Positions 42,006 through 49,766 of a stretch of 64,000 nt of DNA are shown piece after piece. Source of the DNA: JASHPR01 sp963833885 (GTDB lineage Bacteria; Actinomycetota; Actinomycetes; Streptosporangiales; Streptosporangiaceae); NCBI GenBank assembly GCA_963833885.1, contig CAWHZU010000003.1, positions 62,001 to 126,000 on the forward strand, written 5' to 3'. A program made the position numbers and the translations under genes. The notes beneath the pieces were generated by a model. That model did no database searches, was not told where the DNA came from, and was given only the letters and a program-made list of their open reading frames with translations. Position 1 is the stretch's first letter; each line of letters begins with the position of its first letter.

Positions 42006-42203
42006 TCACTGGGCTGTGTCCTGGCTCTGCGGAGCCAGCAGGCAGCCTTTCTGGTGCCCCTCACTCGTTATCGCGCCGCATTCGGGGCAGACAAGATGCG
42101 CCCAGCACGCTGCCTCGCCGCCCTCAGGTTCAAAGCCAGGCACCTGATCTGCACGTTCCGGGCCGGCCTCGTCATCGCCGGGCGGCGGGATCGGCTTGAT
42201 CAT
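42006..42203 (-). CDS. Small two-CxxC zinc-ribbon-like protein
   Basis: A 65-residue protein whose ATG (42203) shares one base with the TGA of the upstream regulator (TGATG), so it is translationally coupled. It has CWAHLVCPECGAITSEGH and a later Cys (KGCLLAP), a possible zinc or iron-sulfur knuckle, within an acidic Pro-rich frame. The function is unknown; coupling suggests it works with the regulator. Confidence 0.6.
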   Translation of the reverse strand: MIKPIPPPGDDEAGPERADQVPGFEPEGGEAACWAHLVCPECGAITSEGHQKGCLLAPQSQDTAQ

Positions 42204-42883
42204 CAGCCCTCCACGACCAGGCGCGCGACGCAGCTCCCCGGCTCGGCGAACGGCTGCAGGTCGGTCGCGGTCACCGGTGCCCGGCTCTGCTCGAGCACGC
42301 CCTGCAGCAGCCCTAGGTGCATCGCGCACACCACATCCGGGTGCTGCTCGGCCACCTCACGGAACGGGCAATGATGCAGGCGGAGCTGGTAGCCCTCAGC
42401 CTCAGCGACAACCTCGGGAGCGAACCCGATCTCTTCCAGCGCCGAGGCGAGTTTCGCCACGGCCTGCTCGGCGGCCAGACCCTGGTAGGGAGGCGGCTGC
42501 TCGGTGAGGTAACGGCCCCACTCCCGTCCTGCCTCGGTGGCCGCCGCCTGCGGCTGGGGCACCATGCCGGCGATCATGCTCGTGAGCATCTGGGCGAGCA
42601 GCCGGTACCGTCGCTGCCCCATCGGGCTGTCCCCGCCGGTGGCCCGGTACGCCATGGTGGGCCGGCCGGGAGTTTCCCGGGGCTGGGGCTCCCTTGTCGC
42701 CAGGCCCGCGCCTACGAGCCCATCGAGGTGGAAGCGCGCGGTGTTGGCGTGCAGCCCGGCCCGGTCAGCGACGTCCCGCACCCCGAGCGGGCCGCCCGCC
42801 GCCCGCAGCAGATCGAGAACCCGTGCACGGCTCTCCCCGAGCTGGGCGCCGGCGTCGGGTGCGACTAGTGCCCGGACGTCCAT
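42203..42883 (-). CDS. SufR/ArsR-like winged-helix regulator with Cys-rich C-terminus
   Basis: The 226-residue protein has an N-terminal helix-turn-helix (GVRDVADRAGLHANTARFHL) with wing (RPTMAYRA). Its C-terminal domain carries HHCPFREVAEQHPDVVCAMH and later GSCVARL. Three Cys in this arrangement resemble iron-sulfur regulators of the SufR type, so Fe-S or redox sensing is possible, though the ligands differ in spacing. A near-perfect palindrome lies 28 bases upstream of its start. The coupled downstream gene encodes a small Cys protein. No suf genes are nearby. Confidence 0.8.
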   Translation of the reverse strand: MDVRALVAPDAGAQLGESRARVLDLLRAAGGPLGVRDVADRAGLHANTARFHLDGLVGAGLATREPQPRETPGRPTMAYRATGGDSPMGQRRYRLLAQMLTSMIAGMVPQPQAAATEAGREWGRYLTEQPPPYQGLAAEQAVAKLASALEEIGFAPEVVAEAEGYQLRLHHCPFREVAEQHPDVVCAMHLGLLQGVLEQSRAPVTATDLQPFAEPGSCVARLVVEG

Positions 42884-42910
42884 GAGCGCACTTTACTCCA
42901 GGGCACATCG

Positions 42911-42934
42911 TTTACACGATAAGTTTCGTTTAAA
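42911..42934. promoter_or_regulatory. Operator palindrome of the SufR-like regulator
   Basis: TTTACACGA, six bases, then TCGTTTAAA: the arms match at 8 of 9 positions. The site is in an AT-rich island just above the regulator start and fits an autoregulatory operator. The binding protein is inferred from position. Confidence 0.55.
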
Positions 42935-42956
42935 TTGAGCCAGGTGGGCTCCGGCC

Positions 42957-43092
42957 GGAGACCGTGGTGGTGCGGAGCGGGCCTTGGCGTCGCGACCGTG
43001 GCTGGGCGGGGGCGAGCCCTCAGGTCGCGACCGTGGCTGGGCGGAGCGGCCCTGGCGGTCGCGATGGTGGCTGGGCGGAGCGAGCCCCTGAC
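42957..43092. repeat. Four tandem ~35-bp GC-rich repeats
   Basis: The unit beginning GTCGCGACCGTGGCTGGGCG recurs at 42989, 43024 and 43058 with a period of 34-35 bases. A more degenerate first copy starts at about 42957. The block lies directly upstream of the aminotransferase promoter in an intergenic region of about 300 bases that holds no gene. Function unknown. Confidence 0.7.
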
Positions 43093-43099
43093 GTGGCCG

Positions 43100-43129
43100 T
43101 TGACACTGTGACCTGACTAGGTTTACGTT
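43100..43129 (+). promoter_or_regulatory. Promoter of the LacI-controlled cluster (P1)
   Basis: TTGACA at 43100-43105, an 18-base spacer and TACGTT (TAnnnT) at 43124-43129. The expected start point at about 43136 falls within the operator at 43133-43158, so a bound repressor would block it. Confidence 0.6.
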
Positions 43130-43132
43130 TCT

Positions 43133-43158
43133 GGAAACGCTACCGGAAACGCTATCGG
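43133..43158. promoter_or_regulatory. LacI-type operator O1
   Basis: The site holds AACGCTACCGG followed by AAACGCTATCGG. It aligns with operator O2 (48399-48421) at all but about five of 23 positions: GGWAACGYTACCGGWA then RCGYTA. Sites with AACG-n-T...CG are typical for LacI-family repressors, and such a gene closes the cluster at 50734. It lies 27 bases before the aminotransferase start. Confidence 0.65.
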
Positions 43159-43184
43159 AAAGAACGTTATCGGAGGTAGCCCCG

Positions 43185-44432
43185 TTGGCCTCTGTCGAAG
43201 AGACCTTTACCCGCCGGACGACCAGGTCGAAGGCTGAGCACGGCAAGATGGGTGCTTCGCTGCCCGGCGGCGAGACCCGGTCGGTTGCGGGCTATGAGCC
43301 GCACCCGGTCGTGCTCATCGCCGGTACCGGGGCCGTCGTGCGCGACCTCGACGGCAACGAGTACCTGGACCTGCTGAACAACTACACCAGCCTGGTTCAC
43401 GGGCACAGCCATCCGCAGATCACCGCGGCGGTCAGCGAGGCGCTGCCGCACGGGACTGTGTTCCCGGCGCCGCATCCGGCCCAGGGGCGGCTCGCGCAGC
43501 GCCTGGCCGCGCGTCTTCCCGCGGTGGAGCTGACCAGGTTCACGAACTCAGGCAGCGAGGCTTCGGTGCTGGCGGCGCGACTGGCCAGGCACGTCACTGG
43601 CCGGGACCGGATCGCGGCGTTCACCGGCGGGTACCACGGGACCGGCGAACGGTTCGCCGACCCCTGGGACACGATGCTGCGGCTGCCGTACAACGACATC
43701 GCGGCTGCGCGGGCCGCCATCGACAGCACCGTCGGCGCGGTGTTTGTCGAGCCGTTCCTCGGCAGCGGCGGCGTCGTCCCTGCGCGGGAGGACTTCCTGC
43801 ATGCCACGGCGGAGTCGGCCAGGGCAGCGGGTGCGCTGTTCATCCTGGACGAGATCCAGGGCCTGCGGAACTACTACCACGGCACGCACGCGGCGTTCCG
43901 CCTGTCCCCCGACCTCGTCCTCATGGGAAAGATCATTGGCGGCGGGTTGCCCGTCGGGGCCATCGGAGGCCGGGCCGGCCTGCTCGAGCATCTGTCGACC
44001 TCGGCACCGCGCCAGCTAGCGCACTCGGGCACGTTCAACGGCAACGTGCTGTCGATGGTGGCCGGGGACGTCAGCATGGAGCTGCTGACCGAAGCGGCCG
44101 TGGCCCGGCTGGACCGGATGGCGGCGAGGCTCCAGGACGACATCACCAGGGCGGGCAAGCAGGCAGGCCTGGACGTGACCGTCACCAGGGCCGGGTCGAT
44201 CATGCACGTTCACTTCCTCGGCGACCCGCCCGGCGACTATGAGGCCGCGGAACGGGCCGACCGCCGGCCCGCCGCGCTGCTGCACCTCGCGCTGCTCAAC
44301 CACGGCGTCTATACCGCGCCCAGGGGCATGCTGAACCTCTCCACCGCGCTCAGCGACGGGGACCTGGACGCGGCGGCTGAGGCATATGAACGGGCATTCG
44401 CCGCGGTCGCCGCGGAATGGGCGCAGGCATGA
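43185..44432 (+). CDS. Class III PLP-dependent aminotransferase (GSA-aminomutase-like)
   Basis: A 415-residue enzyme from TTG 43185 (GGAGG nine bases upstream). It has class III features: DLDGNEYLDLLNNYTSLVHG, RFTNSGSEASVLAARLAR (GSE phosphate loop), FILDEIQGLRN (Asp for pyridine N) and the PLP Lys in LMGKIIGGGLPVGAIGG, close to glutamate-1-semialdehyde aminomutases. It should deaminate or shift an amino group on a small molecule. It is the first gene of the LacI-regulated unit and is followed by a coupled SDR, a pairing that fits oxidation of an amine through a carbonyl. Confidence 0.9.
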   Translation: MASVEETFTRRTTRSKAEHGKMGASLPGGETRSVAGYEPHPVVLIAGTGAVVRDLDGNEYLDLLNNYTSLVHGHSHPQITAAVSEALPHGTVFPAPHPAQGRLAQRLAARLPAVELTRFTNSGSEASVLAARLARHVTGRDRIAAFTGGYHGTGERFADPWDTMLRLPYNDIAAARAAIDSTVGAVFVEPFLGSGGVVPAREDFLHATAESARAAGALFILDEIQGLRNYYHGTHAAFRLSPDLVLMGKIIGGGLPVGAIGGRAGLLEHLSTSAPRQLAHSGTFNGNVLSMVAGDVSMELLTEAAVARLDRMAARLQDDITRAGKQAGLDVTVTRAGSIMHVHFLGDPPGDYEAAERADRRPAALLHLALLNHGVYTAPRGMLNLSTALSDGDLDAAAEAYERAFAAVAAEWAQA

Positions 44433-45196
44433 CGGCGGAGTTCAGCGACCGCGTTGTCCTGGTCACCGGCGCGGCGTCAGGCATCGGCCTGGCGACGGCA
44501 GCGGCCTTCGCCGCAGAGGGCGCGATCCTGGCGCTCGCCGACGTCAACGCCGAAAAGCTGGAGGCGGAGACGGCCCGGCTGGCCGCGGCCCACGACCGCG
44601 AGATCCGCGGCTATCCGGCGGACCTGGCATCGCCGCAGGCCGCAGACCAGCTCGTGGCGGCGGTGCTCGCCGACCACGGCCGGATCGACGTGGCAGTGAA
44701 CAACGCGGGCGTCGCGTTCATGGGAACGGTGCTCGAGACCAGCGTCGCCGAGTGGGATCACGTATTCGCCATCAATGTGCGGGCCGCGTTCTGCGTGTCC
44801 AAGGCCGTGCTCCCGGCCATGATCCGGCAGGGCGGCGGGGTCATCGTGAACACGGCCTCCGAGGCCGGCCTGGTCGGGTTCCTCGGCTACGCCGCGTACG
44901 CGGCATCCAAGGCCGCGGTGGTCAACCTAACCAGGTGCATGGCGCTCGACCACGCAGGCCACAACATCCGGGTCAACTGCGTGTGCCCGGGATCGATCGA
45001 GACACCACTGCTGCGTGACTACTACGCGGCCATGCCCGATCCGGACGAGGCGCGCGCCGAGGACATCAAGACCCATCCGCTCGGGATCGGCGATCCGGAG
45101 CACATCGCCGCGGGGATCTTGTACCTGGCCTCCGACCGGGCGGGCTACGTGACGGGACATGCGCTGGTCATCGACGGCGGCTACACAGCTCAGTGA
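44429..45196 (+). CDS. Short-chain dehydrogenase/reductase
   Basis: A classical 255-residue SDR starting at ATG 44429, which overlaps the aminotransferase stop (ATGA). It has the TGAASGIGLATA nucleotide motif with Asp in LALADVN (NAD preference), NNAG, the catalytic Ser in NTASEAG and YAAYAASKAA (YxxxK), and a normal C-terminal DGGYTAQ. It probably oxidises a hydroxyl or reduces the carbonyl generated by the aminotransferase. Substrate unknown. Confidence 0.9.
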   Translation: MTAEFSDRVVLVTGAASGIGLATAAAFAAEGAILALADVNAEKLEAETARLAAAHDREIRGYPADLASPQAADQLVAAVLADHGRIDVAVNNAGVAFMGTVLETSVAEWDHVFAINVRAAFCVSKAVLPAMIRQGGGVIVNTASEAGLVGFLGYAAYAASKAAVVNLTRCMALDHAGHNIRVNCVCPGSIETPLLRDYYAAMPDPDEARAEDIKTHPLGIGDPEHIAAGILYLASDRAGYVTGHALVIDGGYTAQ

Positions 45197-45214
45197 CTGA
45201 AAGGGTCCGGCACC

Positions 45215-46648
45215 ATGGCACAGATTCTCGACAAGGACACCCAGCGGGTTACCTTGCGCCGGGGCGCGATCGGCCTGGTGGCCGTCGCGTCCCTCGGCGC
45301 TATCATGATGTCGCCCGCGCTCGGGATCTACAGCTGGTTCCCGGCGATCATGACGACGGCGGGCGGGATCGTCCCGTTCATCTTCATCCTCGCGCTCGTC
45401 GTGTCGGTACCGACCGCGATCAGCTACGCCGTGATCAGCCGGACCCGGCCATCGGCGGGATCGGCTTATACCTGGGTCGCCGAGGCGGCGCGGCCGCGCA
45501 TAGGAACCTGGCTCGGCATCATGCTGGCGCTGTATTACCTCGGCGTGCTCGCGACCATGCCGGTGCAGTTTGCCTTGTACTTCAACGAGTTCCTCGGCTA
45601 CTTCGGGGTGCACGCCACCGGGTACGGGTACTTCGCGATCGGGGTGCTGCTGAGCAGCGCGGCGGTCGCGCTGCTTTCCTACCCGGAGGTCAAGATATCC
45701 GCCCGCGGCGCGGTGACCTTCATGGCTTTCGAGAGCCTGGTTGTGCTCGCGCTGTCCATCACGGTGGGGTTCAAGCACGGGTCCTCGCTGGGCACGGCGC
45801 CGCTGAACCCGGCCACCGGCACCGGCGGGGCGACGGCTATCTTCGGTGCGCTGATCTTCGGGGTGCTGGCCTTCACCGGCTACGACGCCGCGACGACGGT
45901 GGCAGAGGAGACCAAGACTCCCAAGCGGCTGGTGCCCATGGCGGTCGTCAGCGCTCTGGTGCTCACCGCCGTCTTCTGGATCGTCTGCTCCTACCTGCTG
46001 AGTTACTCCGCGAGCGTTAGCCAGGTCACGAAGGACATCGCGCAAGGCGTCACGCCGTTCGGGCCGATCGCGAAGGTGTACTGGGGGAAGGGCAGCATCC
46101 TGGTCGACATCACCGGCATGACGGCGTCCCTGGGCGTGTACGTCGCGGCGATCGTGGGTGTCGGGCGGGTGCTGTACGCCATGGGCAGGGATCGCGTCCT
46201 GCCTCGCTCGCTCGGCCGCCTGCATGCCAAGCACCAGACCCCGTGGAACGCGCTGCACGTGCTGTTCTTCCTGGCTATCGCGACCAACCTGATCGGCGGC
46301 GCGATCCTCGGCACGTACAACTTCCTGCTCTGGGTGGGTAACGCGACGGTCTGGTTCGCCCTGATCACGTACATGTTCGTCAACCTGGCCAACATCCTGC
46401 TGCACCGCAGGGACCAGTTCAACTGGCTGAGCAACGGGGTGGTCCCGGTGCTCGGCATCGCCATCTGCATCTATCTCATCTACAAGGGCTTCTTCGTGTC
46501 GCTGTGGGACGCCGGGTTCAAGACCGGCCGCAGCGTCGTCCTGCTGTGCCTGCTGCTGACCGTGGTGGCCGCCGTGATCGTCGCGCTGCGCCGCGACCTG
46601 GGCAGCAGGAAGCCGTCCCCGGGCCTGGCCGAGAGCGCCGGAGAGTAA
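45215..46648 (+). CDS. APC-family amino acid/amine permease
   Basis: The 477-residue transporter from ATG 45215 (GAAAGG upstream) has twelve predicted helices. Typical sequences include the first helix with GAIMMSPALGIYSWFPAI, SYAVISRTRPSAGSAYTWVA and the loop AFTGYDAATTVAEETKTPKR. APC carriers import amino acids, polyamines or related amines by proton or sodium symport. Its place within the LacI-controlled unit makes it the likely uptake system for the compound that induces the cluster. Confidence 0.9.
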   Translation: MAQILDKDTQRVTLRRGAIGLVAVASLGAIMMSPALGIYSWFPAIMTTAGGIVPFIFILALVVSVPTAISYAVISRTRPSAGSAYTWVAEAARPRIGTWLGIMLALYYLGVLATMPVQFALYFNEFLGYFGVHATGYGYFAIGVLLSSAAVALLSYPEVKISARGAVTFMAFESLVVLALSITVGFKHGSSLGTAPLNPATGTGGATAIFGALIFGVLAFTGYDAATTVAEETKTPKRLVPMAVVSALVLTAVFWIVCSYLLSYSASVSQVTKDIAQGVTPFGPIAKVYWGKGSILVDITGMTASLGVYVAAIVGVGRVLYAMGRDRVLPRSLGRLHAKHQTPWNALHVLFFLAIATNLIGGAILGTYNFLLWVGNATVWFALITYMFVNLANILLHRRDQFNWLSNGVVPVLGIAICIYLIYKGFFVSLWDAGFKTGRSVVLLCLLLTVVAAVIVALRRDLGSRKPSPGLAESAGE

Positions 46649-46654
46649 TCCGGC

Positions 46655-47581
46655 ATGACCGACGGGCGCTGGTCCTTCTGCGGGATACCGGCGGTGCTCC
46701 TGGAGGGCCGTTACCTTCGGGTGACGGTCCTCCCGGAGCTCGGTGGCAAGATCTACAGCATCGTCAGCAAGGCCGACGACACCGAGCTGCTATGGCACAA
46801 CCCCCGGCTGGATCCGCGGCGGCCGCCGTTCGGTGCCAACTTCGACAACTACTTCACCGGAGGCTGGGACCATCCGTTTCCCACGCTCAACCCGAGCGGC
46901 ACGTTCCCGGACCAGATTCCGTACCTGGGGGAGCTGTGGAGCCTGCCGTGGCAGGTGCTGCCTGCCGACGGCGACCCGTGCGCGGTCACGATCGGGGTGA
47001 GCACGGTGATCGTGCCGTGCCGGGTGCAATGCCGGATCCGGGTGGAACCGGATGCGCCGAGGCTCACCCTCGGCTACTCGATCGCCAACGTCGGCTGGTC
47101 CCCGGTGGCGGTCACCTGGGGGCTGCACCCGTGCCTGGCCATCGAGGAAGGCTCCAGGTTCCGCCTGCCGGTTACCAAGGGAACGGTCCTCCAGTCACCT
47201 GGTGGCGGGCTCGGCACCGAGGGTGCCACGTATCGGTGGCCGGTGGCGGACACCGCGTCGGGGCCCATGGACATGTCCGTTGCCGCCGCAGCAGACCGCC
47301 AGGTCTACGGCCTGCACCAGTTCGACCTGGAGGACGGCTGGTTCGAGGTGGTGCGGACCTCGGGCACCCGCGCCACGTTCCGCTTCCCGCGCGAGATCTT
47401 CCCCGTGATCAACTTCTGGGCCGTCTACGGAGGCTGGCGCGGCATCCACCACGCCGCGCTCGAACCGTGGTCGACCAGGGCGCTGAGCCTCGAGCAGGCG
47501 GCCGGCATCGGAGAGGAGATGACGATGCTGCCTGGCCAGGAGATCCGGGCCGACGTTCAGCTCGAGGTGGCCCCGGCATGA
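46655..47581 (+). CDS. DUF5107/aldose-1-epimerase-superfamily protein
   Basis: About 308 residues with a galactose-mutarotase-type beta-sandwich: LRVTVLPELGGKIYSIVSKA, NYFTGGWDHPFPTLNPSG, VTWGLHPCLAIEEGSRF and FPREIFPVINFWAVYGGWRG. The His/Asp/Glu residues used by epimerases are plausible in WGLHPCLAIEEG, but I cannot assign them. The family often appears with sugar catabolism, and this is the strongest clue that the cluster substrate is a sugar derivative. It starts seven bases after the permease and overlaps the next gene (ATGA). Confidence 0.75.
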   Translation: MTDGRWSFCGIPAVLLEGRYLRVTVLPELGGKIYSIVSKADDTELLWHNPRLDPRRPPFGANFDNYFTGGWDHPFPTLNPSGTFPDQIPYLGELWSLPWQVLPADGDPCAVTIGVSTVIVPCRVQCRIRVEPDAPRLTLGYSIANVGWSPVAVTWGLHPCLAIEEGSRFRLPVTKGTVLQSPGGGLGTEGATYRWPVADTASGPMDMSVAAAADRQVYGLHQFDLEDGWFEVVRTSGTRATFRFPREIFPVINFWAVYGGWRGIHHAALEPWSTRALSLEQAAGIGEEMTMLPGQEIRADVQLEVAPA

Positions 47582-48324
47582 GCGGCCGCTGGACGCTGTG
47601 GGCGCTGCGCGCCGGGCACAGCACCGTGGACCAGTCGATGCTCACCTACCTTGACGGGCCGGGCACGACGGTCGAGATACCGCACGTGGTCTTCCTGGCG
47701 ACCGGGCAGGCCAACGTGCTGATCGACACCAGCTTCGAGTCCGCGGCCAGCGTGCAGGCGAGCTATCCGCAGGACATCGCCCGGCCGGCCGGCGAGGAAC
47801 TCGGGGTGCTGCTCGGGCACGTCGGCCTGGTCCCGGCCGACATCGAGGTGATCGTGCACACTCACCTGCACTACGACCATGCCGGGAACGATCACCTGTT
47901 CCCCGGCATCAGCCCGCTGGTGCAGCGGGCGGAGATCGAGTACGCCGCGGCGCCCACCGTGACGATCATGGAGCGGGAGTACTTCGCGCCGTCGGCCGGA
48001 TTCACCCCGCCGTTCGATCCCGGCAGTTTCACGCCGGTAGACGGGGACCTGGCGGTTGCCGACGGGCTGCGGCTGCTGCACCTGCCCGGGCACACGCCCG
48101 GCTCCCAGGGCGTGCTGATGGAGACCGCGGAAGGCCCGCTGTGCATACCGGGCGACCAGGTGATGGTGCACGAAAACATGCGCGCCAAGCTCCCTGTCGG
48201 CCTGCACACCGACCTGGAGGCGTGGGAGCGGTCGCACAGCCGCCTGGCGGACCTGGAAGCGCGGATCATCCCCAGCCATGACATGCGTGTCTTCCCCTCG
48301 GGAAGCGTGGAGAGGCTGGCCTGA
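47578..48324 (+). CDS. Metallo-beta-lactamase-fold hydrolase, lactonase-like
   Basis: The 248-residue protein has the dinuclear zinc motif HTHLHYDHAGN, a later His in HLPGHTPGS, Asp in IPGDQVMVHE and His in IPSHDMRVF, like the AttM/AhlB lactonases. In this setting a lactone produced by the SDR or the sugar-like pathway is a reasonable substrate, more so than acyl-homoserine lactone. The ATG overlaps the DUF5107 stop. It is the last gene before an internal promoter. Confidence 0.87.
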   Translation: MSGRWTLWALRAGHSTVDQSMLTYLDGPGTTVEIPHVVFLATGQANVLIDTSFESAASVQASYPQDIARPAGEELGVLLGHVGLVPADIEVIVHTHLHYDHAGNDHLFPGISPLVQRAEIEYAAAPTVTIMEREYFAPSAGFTPPFDPGSFTPVDGDLAVADGLRLLHLPGHTPGSQGVLMETAEGPLCIPGDQVMVHENMRAKLPVGLHTDLEAWERSHSRLADLEARIIPSHDMRVFPSGSVERLA

Positions 48325-48366
48325 TGACCGGACATGCCGGCGGCACGGCCATCCCCGGAGGCGTCC

Positions 48367-48395
48367 TTGACTGCCATCCAGGTGCAGCTTAGGCT
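48367..48395 (+). promoter_or_regulatory. Internal promoter of the LacI-controlled cluster (P2)
   Basis: TTGACT at 48367-48372, a 17-base spacer and TAGGCT (TAnnnT) at 48390-48395. The predicted start at about 48402 lies in operator O2, the same design as P1/O1. Confidence 0.65.
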
Positions 48396-48398
48396 TTT

Positions 48399-48421
48399 GG
48401 TAACGTTACCGGTAGCGTTAC
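48399..48421. promoter_or_regulatory. LacI-type operator O2
   Basis: AACGTTACCGGTAGCGTT is a near-perfect palindrome centred on ACCGGT, flanked by GGT and AC. It matches O1 in sequence and in position relative to its promoter, and lies about 60 bases before the cupin start. Confidence 0.75.
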
Positions 48422-48480
48422 TAGTCGGCGGGACCCCCGCGAGACACGCTCCGAGGAAGGCCACATCAAAGGAGATGGAC

Positions 48481-48855
48481 ATGCTCAAGGGCGTCGGCCG
48501 CGAAGATTCGACCCGATATGAGCTTCCTGGCCGGGACTGGTTCCTGTGCATCGGGCCGCAGAACTCCGCGGCGGCGAACCTCACCGTCGGGCTCGCCGTC
48601 TTCCCCGAGGGCTCGGCTCCCGCCGGGCACGTGCACGACGCCCAGGAAGAGGTCATCCACGTCACCACCGGTCACGGCCGGCTCGTCACCCCGCAGGGCA
48701 CGGTCGAGCTCGAGCCGGGCACGACGGTCTACATCCCGGTCGGCCTGCACCACGCGACCGTGTCAACCGGGCCGGGGCCGCTGGAACTCGTCTGCTCGTT
48801 CTCGCCCCCCGTCGTGCCAGGTTCCTACGAGGCTTCAAACAGTGATCAAAGCTGA
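48481..48855 (+). CDS. Single-domain cupin
   Basis: The 124-residue protein starts at ATG 48481 with GGAG six bases upstream; an earlier in-frame ATG is too close to the ribosome site. It has cupin motif 1 (PAGHVHDAQEEVIHVTTGHG) with two His and Glu and motif 2 (TVYIPVGLHHATVSTG) with His, enough to hold a metal. Such cupins can be isomerases or epimerases for sugar or sugar-acid substrates, or small-molecule sensors. First gene behind P2; its end overlaps the transketolase start by 14 bases. Confidence 0.85.
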   Translation: MLKGVGREDSTRYELPGRDWFLCIGPQNSAAANLTVGLAVFPEGSAPAGHVHDAQEEVIHVTTGHGRLVTPQGTVELEPGTTVYIPVGLHHATVSTGPGPLELVCSFSPPVVPGSYEASNSDQS

Positions 48856-49765
48856 GCCTGACGTCGGTGACCTGGAGGCGACCGCCCGCGCGGTGCGGCG
48901 CGAGATCGTGCTGTCGGTGGCGCATGCCGGGGGAGGGCACGTCGGCGGCCCGATGTCGGCAGCCGACATACTGACCGCGCTGTACTTCCGGGTGCTGCGG
49001 ATCCGCCCGGAGGAGCCCGGCTGGCCGGACCGGGACCGGTTCATCCTGTCCAAGGGGCACAGCGCGATCGGCTTGTACGCCGTGCTGGCGCTGCGCGGTT
49101 ACTTCCCGGTCGCGGAGCTGAGCACGTTCGACGCGATCGACTCGCGGCTGCAGGGGCACCCGGACATGACACTGCTCCCCGGCCTGGACATGTCGACGGG
49201 ATCGCTCGGGCTCGGCCTGGCGGCCGGGGTTGGCGTGGCGCTCGGCGCCAAGCTCGCGGGCCGGGACTTCCGCACCTTCGTCATGGTCGGGGACGGCGAG
49301 TGCAACGAGGGCGTGGTGTGGGAGAGCGCGCACGTGGCCGAGCGGTACGCGCTGGACAACCTCATCGTCGTCGTCGACAGCAACCAGCTGCAGCAGTTCG
49401 GCTGGCGGGATCCGGGATCTGGCCGCCGCCTGCCGCCGTACCGGGGCAGCGAGTTGCGTGACCGGTGGGCCGCCTTCGGCTGGCGGGTCCTCGAGGTGGA
49501 CGGGCACGACATCGCCTCGGTGATCAGCGTGCTTGACCAGGCCAGCGCGGTGCAGGGCGCGCCGGTGGTGGTCATCGCCAAGACCGTCAAGGGCAAGGGC
49601 GTGTCGTTCATGGAGAACGACTACAGCTGGCACAGCCGGGTGCCGACCCCGGACGAACTGCGCGCGGCACTCGATGAGCTCGCGGACCCGGTGGCGCCAG
49701 CACGGGACCCGATTCCGCCAGCACCGGAGCTGGTTGGCCCGGTGACTGCCGACGAGAGGGGCTGA
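48842..49765 (+). CDS. Transketolase, N-terminal (ThDP-binding) subunit
   Basis: A 307-residue subunit from GTG 48842. It binds thiamine diphosphate: HVGGPMSAADILTALYF, SKGHSAIGLYAVLALRG, the VGDGECNEGVVWE ... LDNLIVVVDSNQLQ (GDG-x-N) motif and KTVKGKGVSFMEN. Its C-terminal partner follows after one base. Split transketolases are used in dedicated routes such as those for apiose and sulfoquinovose as well as in pentose metabolism. Here it probably removes or exchanges a two-carbon ketol unit from the cluster's intermediate. Confidence 0.9.
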   Translation: MIKAEPDVGDLEATARAVRREIVLSVAHAGGGHVGGPMSAADILTALYFRVLRIRPEEPGWPDRDRFILSKGHSAIGLYAVLALRGYFPVAELSTFDAIDSRLQGHPDMTLLPGLDMSTGSLGLGLAAGVGVALGAKLAGRDFRTFVMVGDGECNEGVVWESAHVAERYALDNLIVVVDSNQLQQFGWRDPGSGRRLPPYRGSELRDRWAAFGWRVLEVDGHDIASVISVLDQASAVQGAPVVVIAKTVKGKGVSFMENDYSWHSRVPTPDELRAALDELADPVAPARDPIPPAPELVGPVTADERG

Positions 49766-49766
49766 A

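Noticed and set aside
47578..48324. Quorum-quenching acyl-homoserine lactonase
   Set aside because: The HxHxDH motif fits the family, but the context is a catabolic cluster, so a pathway lactone is a better guess.
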